Positions 21,064-25,597 of a DNA stretch of 25,597 nt are shown piece by piece. The stretch is from IMG/VR virus record IMGVR_UViG_3300025282_000214, positions 1 through 25,597 of that record; one strand, written 5' to 3'. The stretch is from a virus. A model generated the notes under the pieces. It saw only the letters and a list, made by a program, of their open reading frames with translations. It was not told where the DNA came from and did not search any database. The position numbers and the translations under genes were made by a program. The number at the start of each line of letters is the position of its first letter. Position 1 is the stretch's first letter.

Positions 21064-23176
21064 TTGATATTCCTATTTTAAGCAGTAGATCATCTTTAGT
21101 ATCTCCAGAGTTATACTCTATAGAGCTGTTATCCATATACGCTTTTAACTGCTCTTTTGTCCATCCGCCTGATGGTTCTCCTCCTGGGAAGCTTCCTGAG
21201 CTATCATCTCCTCCACTTCCTTCTTCGGAATCATCTGAAGCATCACTTCCAGAGCTCCCTGAGCCTTGGTTGCCATCGTCTGATGATGGTTCGCTAGACG
21301 CTGATTCTCCGCCACTTGAGCTTGAAGAGTCACTGCTACTTCCTTCAGCTCCTCCACTGTCTTCCCCTGCGGATTCGCTAGAGGGCTCTCCTGCGTTGTT
21401 GTTTCCTTGGTTTCCTTGGTCATTGTTACTGTCTCCCGTTTGGTTATTGTTTTCTAAGGCTGTTACCTTAGCTGATAATTCTTGTATTGCTTTTACTAGC
21501 ATAGCCACTATTGGCTCATATCTAATCATTTTTAAGTCTGTATAATCAGTACCATTCTTTCTGATAGCCCTTTTCTTTATGATTTTGGGAAATACTGTTT
21601 CTATTTCATCAGCAATAAAACCAATACGTTTTGCTTCAGCTGCATCCTTGCCTTTATAATTAAAGTTTCTAACTTTTAGCTTATTTATATCTTCAAGTTT
21701 TGCACTTGCATCTACTATATTTTCCTTCAATCTTACATCTGAAATGTGGTCTGTTTCGTCTGCATGGATACCACCGTCACTATATACAGCAAAGTTGTCA
21801 CTGTCGTTATCTTGATAAAGAATTGCCCTATCATCAGTAATTGTATCATTTGTAAAGTCGCCTCCAGAAAACATGATTAAGATACCTTCTGGATTAACAC
21901 CATCTACATTTTGAAACTTTGCAGCAAACTCATTACCTGTAGAAGTAACAACGTCAAGTGGATAGGATGGTGCATTCGTCCCAATACCGACATTGCCATC
22001 TTGAAGAATTGTGAGCACCTCATCAGAACCATCATTTATAAGTTGTAAAACATTGACACCTCCACTAGCATGCCCTGCTGTATCATTTATAAGCTTCCAT
22101 TCTGCGTCACCATTTGCCCCTAACTGAAGGGAAGCATTCTGTCCATTTGCAGCATCTATAAAAACATTGCAGGAAGCAGAAGCAGCAGAAGAAACTTCTA
22201 AATTCTCAGCAGGTGAATCAGTCCCAATACCGACCTTGCCATCATATTGCTGAAACAATCCTGTATTTGAACTACCATCATAAGTTTTAAACCTTAAATC
22301 TGTGTTAGCCCCACTAGCTGCAGTATTTCTTTCAGCTATTATTGAAGCAGTTTCGCCCGTACCCTGTCCACATGGGTGGAAACCTATTTTGCATCCTGCA
22401 CCATTTTCAACTACTGCATCATTACCTATAGAAAAGCAAAGTTCAACAGCTCCAGCATCTGAACCATGAGCTTGTAAAATATCAGAAGCACCACTATGCA
22501 TAGTTAATGAATCATTCCTAACATCCAATAAAGCTTCTGGTGCAGTAATCCCAATACCGACATTGCCAGCACTATCAATAACTAATCTATCGTCAACCCC
22601 ATCTGTCCTAATGGAGAAATGGTTATCACTATGGTCGTATACGAGTGCTCCAGCGTTTGCAGCCGAATCTCTAAAAAGTATCATAATAACCCCAGTATCA
22701 GTATCCTCCAATCGTATGCTTGGATTAGCAGATTTTATGTGCAATTGATTGTCTGGTGAAGTAGTCCCAATACCGACATTGCCAGCACCGTTATATCCAA
22801 CAGTCATAATTGCAGTACCATCATTCTTAAAATCAACACAATTACCAGATCCATCATTATTTACAACTAATGCATTTTGGTTATCAAGGGCGTTCGAGTT
22901 ATTAAAATAAACCATTGCAGCATTAGTACTTCCTTCTGCCAAATCTCTTTCAACTCTTAATGTAGAACCCGTGGTTGTGCCAACTGCTGAAACATCTAAC
23001 CTAGCTGCTGGCGAATCAGTCCCAATACCGACTCTATCCTGACTTATTGCAAGAGCAGAATCAGTATCTGCGCTATCCTGTATGTATGAAGCATTTACAC
23101 CTGCTCCCATTGTATCACTATTCATTCTCAATAATTTTAAGAATGTGCTTGCTATTGTACTTCCGCTTAATGCCAT
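21041..23176 (-). CDS. Trimeric tail fibre with self-cleaving Peptidase_S74 chaperone (711 aa)
   Basis: Five repeats of the N/R-VGIGT-xxP-xxxLxV type (first at residue 49) separate beta-rich segments, a common layout for trimeric phage fibres. The Peptidase_S74 intramolecular chaperone starts at S479-DVRL-K484-ENI, with the Ser-Lys dyad five residues apart as in endosialidase fibres, and continues through IGFIADEIETVFP to a heptad (AMLVKAIQELSAKV). Family knowledge predicts trimerisation and then autocleavage before S479. Unusually, a Ser/Gly/Asp-rich stretch (about 580-672) and a small WTKEQLKAYMDNSSI helix unit follow the chaperone. The gene contains a second plausible frame in that tail. 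It is preceded by a small gap and an AAGGAG. Confidence 0.85.
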   Translation of the reverse strand: MALSGSTIASTFLKLLRMNSDTMGAGVNASYIQDSADTDSALAISQDRVGIGTDSPAARLDVSAVGTTTGSTLRVERDLAEGSTNAAMVYFNNSNALDNQNALVVNNDGSGNCVDFKNDGTAIMTVGYNGAGNVGIGTTSPDNQLHIKSANPSIRLEDTDTGVIMILFRDSAANAGALVYDHSDNHFSIRTDGVDDRLVIDSAGNVGIGITAPEALLDVRNDSLTMHSGASDILQAHGSDAGAVELCFSIGNDAVVENGAGCKIGFHPCGQGTGETASIIAERNTAASGANTDLRFKTYDGSSNTGLFQQYDGKVGIGTDSPAENLEVSSAASASCNVFIDAANGQNASLQLGANGDAEWKLINDTAGHASGGVNVLQLINDGSDEVLTILQDGNVGIGTNAPSYPLDVVTSTGNEFAAKFQNVDGVNPEGILIMFSGGDFTNDTITDDRAILYQDNDSDNFAVYSDGGIHADETDHISDVRLKENIVDASAKLEDINKLKVRNFNYKGKDAAEAKRIGFIADEIETVFPKIIKKRAIRKNGTDYTDLKMIRYEPIVAMLVKAIQELSAKVTALENNNQTGDSNNDQGNQGNNNAGEPSSESAGEDSGGAEGSSSDSSSSSGGESASSEPSSDDGNQGSGSSGSDASDDSEEGSGGDDSSGSFPGGEPSGGWTKEQLKAYMDNSSIEYNSGDTKDDLLLKIGISNDSEATD
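21145..21423 (-). CDS. Putative overprinted coiled-coil protein inside fibre gene (92 aa)
   Basis: An alternative frame, shifted by +1, runs 92 codons inside the Ser/Gly-rich tail of the fibre gene. Its ATG at 21423 follows ACGGGAGAC with good spacing. The product looks like a natural protein: after a Thr/Lys/Glu start it gives KTVEELKEVAVTLQAQVAEN, then QGALEVMLQMIPKKEVEEM, with regular heptad hydrophobics and few low-complexity runs. The fibre frame over the same bases is almost only S, G, D, E and N. The local base composition is visibly more GC-rich than around it. Against this, third positions in the 92-codon frame favour G, unlike neighbouring genes. It could be a real overlapping gene, or a shadow. 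Confidence 0.45.
   Translation of the reverse strand: MTKETKETTTQESPLANPQGKTVEELKEVAVTLQAQVAENQRLANHHQTMATKAQGALEVMLQMIPKKEVEEMIAQEASQEENHQADGQKSS
21437..21742 (-). other. Peptidase_S74 intramolecular chaperone domain of the fibre
   Basis: Residues 479-580 of the fibre: SDVRLKENI with catalytic S479 and K484, then RIGFIADEIETVFP and YEPIVAMLVKAIQEL. The order matches the S74 family, which folds the trimer and then cuts itself off N-terminal to the serine. Confidence 0.85.
22223..23032 (-). repeat. VGIGT-encoding repeats in the fibre gene
   Basis: The 12-bp plus-strand string cccaataccgac occurs at 22223-22234, 22550-22561, 22766-22777 and 23021-23032, and once more at 21980-21991. Each encodes VGIG of the fibre repeat. 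Spacing between copies varies, so these are protein-level repeats with conserved codons, not a DNA array. Confidence 0.8.
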
Positions 23177-23199
23177 TTCAGTTTCTCCTTATTAAGGCG

Positions 23200-23745
23200 T
23201 TATTTCTTTGCTATTATATATTCTGCAGTAGTAGCCGTACCTACTGCCTTCATGTAAACTTGGTCACAGTTAAAATCTGCATGACCTCCACCACGAAAAT
23301 ACACACTTCCTCCTGGTGGTACTAAGATAAAGTAATCATTATCACCATCAACTGCTACACTTAAATCATAATCACCTGTATTCTTGATATAACAGAATGA
23401 CAGATCATTTCCATCGTCTGAAAGTCGTACTCCAGAACTTGTTCCAACTGATGCTGCTCCATTCCAATATTCCTCAACATCTTCCCATCTATTACCACTT
23501 ACATCTGTGGCGTCAGCCCAATCTTCCCAATGCATCTGAGAATGAGCCATAGAGGTCCATGAATCACTCCACTGTGTTGCATTTAAATCAGTGCAAGTTC
23601 CCTTGCCGCCTAATGTTTTAGCCACAGCATCTCCACTAGTATCTTGTCTTAATATTGTCCATTTCTGCAAGGTACTTTCTTCCATATCAGCAGCTTCTTG
23701 TGGGATGAGATGTGTGCCAAATATTATTCTTCTATCATCAGCCAT
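23200..23745 (-). CDS. Small beta-sandwich-like virion protein, paralogue of the next gene (181 aa)
   Basis: The ATG at 23745 lies one base after the upstream stop. The N-terminal half has a helix (HLIPQEAADMEESTLQKWTI) and a Trp-rich middle with repeated W-x-D/E (WSDSW, HWEDWAD, NRWEDVEEYW). The C-terminal 75 residues alternate strands and turns: FCYIKNTGDYDLSV, NDYFILVPPGGSVYF, and a final strand EYIIAKK. This C-terminal pattern matches the 132-aa protein next door, so the two share one domain. Decoration, tail or head-proximal structural roles are possible; there is no catalytic motif. Confidence 0.65.
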   Translation of the reverse strand: MADDRRIIFGTHLIPQEAADMEESTLQKWTILRQDTSGDAVAKTLGGKGTCTDLNATQWSDSWTSMAHSQMHWEDWADATDVSGNRWEDVEEYWNGAASVGTSSGVRLSDDGNDLSFCYIKNTGDYDLSVAVDGDNDYFILVPPGGSVYFRGGGHADFNCDQVYMKAVGTATTAEYIIAKK

Positions 23746-23746
23746 A

Positions 23747-24145
23747 TTATGTACCTACCATATATTCAATTGTTGAATCTTCACCGCTAGCACACTTAAC
23801 CTTAACAACAGCAGAAGTATGAATCTTAGATGCAAAGCATTCCCCACTACCTAATAAAATATAATATTTAGTATTATCAATAGTAATGAGGACTTCATCT
23901 CCACTCCCACCTCCAGTATTCTTAATAAAAATAAAATCATCGCTTGAGGTTAAAGCTGAGGATGCTGAATCTGTTACTGCAAGATTGCTAACATAAGCCT
24001 TTGTACCATCTACAGTGACACTTGCTACACCAGTCATTTTACGACCACAATCACTATCTAAATACCATCTTGAACCTGTGGTAAAATTTACCTGTTCCTG
24101 TGGTGTGCAATGATTTTTATATACCATTTTATATGTTGCTGCCAT
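23747..24145 (-). CDS. Small beta-sandwich-like virion protein (132 aa)
   Basis: The ATG at 24145 follows the coiled-coil gene closely. The C-terminal part (DFIFIKNTGGGSGDEVLIT, then YYILLGSGECFASKI, then VKVKC and TIEYMVGT) parallels the C terminus of the 181-aa protein: FIKNTG turn, strand, YxIL--G, strand, EYM. The N-terminal part is different and shorter. The shared module looks like an Ig-like or jelly-roll-type beta sandwich, common in phage decoration and fibre-anchoring proteins. Three Cys are present, but not as a CxxC. The function is inferred from context only. Confidence 0.65.
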   Translation of the reverse strand: MAATYKMVYKNHCTPQEQVNFTTGSRWYLDSDCGRKMTGVASVTVDGTKAYVSNLAVTDSASSALTSSDDFIFIKNTGGGSGDEVLITIDNTKYYILLGSGECFASKIHTSAVVKVKCASGEDSTIEYMVGT

Positions 24146-24146
24146 A

Positions 24147-25597
24147 TTATGCCTCCGCTTGTTGTTGTTGTTGTGGAGCTGCTATCATGAATGCTTTCTC
24201 ATATTCCATCTTTAAGCGACCATATTGGTCCTGTAGCCACTGATAGCCAACACCTTCAGTTTGCAGGTCAGCTTGATATTTTTGTAGTTTAGAAGCTGAA
24301 TCTGCTTGATATACAGCTAAATCAGCACCATAATGTTGTAATTCTGTACTATATTTAGCCAGTTTATTCTGCTCCGTCTGTGTGAGTCCCTGCATATCGG
24401 TAGTCGCTTTTTGCAAATAAAACTGATATTTCTTAACTGCAGCATCATAGTCTGCTATTGCGGCCTGAACAGTTGCTGCCTTATTGGTAATGTCTACCTG
24501 TGTTTCACTATCACCATTCTTAACTGCTATCTGTATATCAGCTTGATACTCTGCTAACTGTTTCTGAACATCAGCCTGAAATGCAGCATTATCTTCGTTG
24601 AACTCTCCCAGTGAATCCTGCTGTTCAGCCTGATATCTGGCAAACCTATTACTCTGCTCCCCTTGCCATGTCTGTAAAGCCTTTTGTAGGTTCTGAGTAT
24701 ACTGTGTTACCTCACTATTGACCTCAGCCTGGTAATTCTGCAACTCTGCAGTATATTTACCTAAGATTTGTTGATATTCTTGTGATTCTTGCTGAAGAAC
24801 CTGTGCCTTATTCTGAACATCAACATCGGTACTTTTATTCATTTTAGCGATATCTGCTTGAACCTGAGATTGCAATTCTGCCATATCTTTTTGCAATACA
24901 GCCTGATAAACAATATTATCCTCATTAAATTCATTAAGGGAATCTTGTTGTTCAGCCTGGTATCTAGCTATTCTATTTGTCTGTTCACCTTGCCATGTTT
25001 GTATAGCTTTTTGTATATTTTGTGTATATTCAGCAGTTTCAATAGCAGCTTCCTGTTGATATACCGATACTTCAGCTTGATATTTCTGTAAATTAGCACT
25101 ATATTCCTGTACTGTATCAGCAACTTCTGCCTGATATAATGCTACTTCAGCTTGAAATGCCTGGAGTTCTAAAGTATAGTCCTGTATATTTGCTTGCAAT
25201 GTCATATCTCCAGCTTGCTTAGCTTCATCTACATCAGCTGAAAACTTTGCTATTATAGTACTTGTGCTAGCTTGGTATATAGCACTTTCCTTATTAAATT
25301 CATTTAATTCATTTTGAACATTAAGACCAATTACTTGCATTTCAGCTGATACCTTAGCCTGGTAAACAGCAAGTTCAGCCTGATAACTAGATATTTTAGA
25401 CTGATTGTCCTGTATTATTTCCTGCATCTCGTTTGTTGCATTCTGTAGTTCACGCTCTAATTGCTTATCTTTATCTCTAACTGCAACTTGCAAGTCGGCT
25501 TGGCCCTGCTGTAATGCGGCCTGATTTGCTATATCAGCAGTTTTCATATTATCCGCTGTTTCCATTTGATACTGCTGGATAGCATTAGCCTGTTCTG
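24147..25597 (-). CDS. Long coiled-coil repeat protein, 5' end outside window
   Basis: The frame runs off the right edge without a stop (EQANAIQQYQ before the first visible ATG at 25565), so that Met is internal and the true length exceeds 480 residues. Almost the whole protein is heptad coiled coil with Tyr-Gln-Ala-Glu units (YQAEV, FQAEVALYQAEV). A 109-residue (327-bp) repeat is clear: the core TWQGEQTNRIARYQAEQQDS recurs as TWQGEQSNRFARYQAEQQDS. It ends with a Gln-rich tail (APQQQQQAEA). Such rods usually form fibre stalks or spacers in virions. It is followed immediately by the small beta-sandwich genes. Confidence 0.7.
   Translation of the reverse strand, partial: EQANAIQQYQMETADNMKTADIANQAALQQGQADLQVAVRDKDKQLERELQNATNEMQEIIQDNQSKISSYQAELAVYQAKVSAEMQVIGLNVQNELNEFNKESAIYQASTSTIIAKFSADVDEAKQAGDMTLQANIQDYTLELQAFQAEVALYQAEVADTVQEYSANLQKYQAEVSVYQQEAAIETAEYTQNIQKAIQTWQGEQTNRIARYQAEQQDSLNEFNEDNIVYQAVLQKDMAELQSQVQADIAKMNKSTDVDVQNKAQVLQQESQEYQQILGKYTAELQNYQAEVNSEVTQYTQNLQKALQTWQGEQSNRFARYQAEQQDSLGEFNEDNAAFQADVQKQLAEYQADIQIAVKNGDSETQVDITNKAATVQAAIADYDAAVKKYQFYLQKATTDMQGLTQTEQNKLAKYSTELQHYGADLAVYQADSASKLQKYQADLQTEGVGYQWLQDQYGRLKMEYEKAFMIAAPQQQQQAEA
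24548..25028 (-). repeat. 327-bp (109-aa) repeat in the coiled-coil gene
   Basis: Two best-conserved cores lie at about 24875-25028 and 24548-24701, exactly 327 bp apart, encoding the TQN-QKA-QTWQGEQ...NEFNEDN block. The repeats are diverged at the DNA level but clearly homologous. Confidence 0.75.

Noticed and set aside
1-25597. tRNA genes, CRISPR arrays, transposases
   Set aside because: No cloverleaf-like segments, no evenly spaced identical repeats with unique spacers and no transposase motifs were seen while reading both strands.

Overview
This window is one arm of a tailed bacteriophage genome. By eye it is AT-rich, genes are packed tightly with start/stop overlaps, and there are no rRNA, tRNA or housekeeping genes. 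The host cannot be read from the sequence. Gene order on the minus strand (fibre, adaptor, nozzle-type tail protein, three ejection-type proteins, one giant protein) resembles short-tailed, podovirus-like virions of the P22/SU10 type. Capsid, portal and terminase genes are not in the window and presumably lie beyond the right edge.

Left region (1-2444, plus strand): a run of eleven very small genes, coupled by ATGA/TAATG or longer overlaps and entering from beyond the left edge. At least five carry two CxxC pairs (zinc-ribbon-like) and the first has a related Cys cluster. The last gene (2079-2444) resembles a helical phage family linked to nucleotide metabolism or modification. A convergent intergenic spacer with hairpins (2445-2545) separates this operon from the late module.

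Right region (25597 to 2546, minus strand): one polycistronic virion module. In transcription order: a long coiled-coil protein with a 109-residue repeat (5' end cut off by the window edge); two paralogous small beta-rich proteins; a trimeric-fibre-like protein with a self-cleaving Peptidase_S74 chaperone domain and an odd Ser/Gly-rich tail that also encodes a plausible second protein in another frame; an SU10-type adaptor; a cluster of tiny, partly membrane proteins; a zinc-ribbon protein; a metallophosphoesterase; a protein with a peptidoglycan-binding-like repeat; a tail nozzle-like protein; a small structural protein; and three ejection-type proteins (273, 404 and 428 aa).

The module ends with a 3067-aa polypeptide, the most important find. 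Residues 1376-1419 match the second double-psi beta-barrel (DPBB) of multisubunit RNA polymerases (RxP, then about 35 residues, then ADLDGD), and residues about 999-1042 look like the first barrel. This is the signature of fused two-barrel RNA polymerases such as those of crAss-like phages and SP-beta YonO. The same chain carries a SLOG-family Rossmann-like nucleotide-binding domain (about 375-565) and very long flanking helical regions with hydrophobic ends. The inference is a virion-packaged, co-injected RNA polymerase with an attached nucleotide-sensing or nucleotide-processing domain.

A second notable structure: the 404-aa gene lies between two perfect 36-bp direct repeats. Recombination between them would remove the gene and fuse its neighbours in frame into one 685-residue protein.
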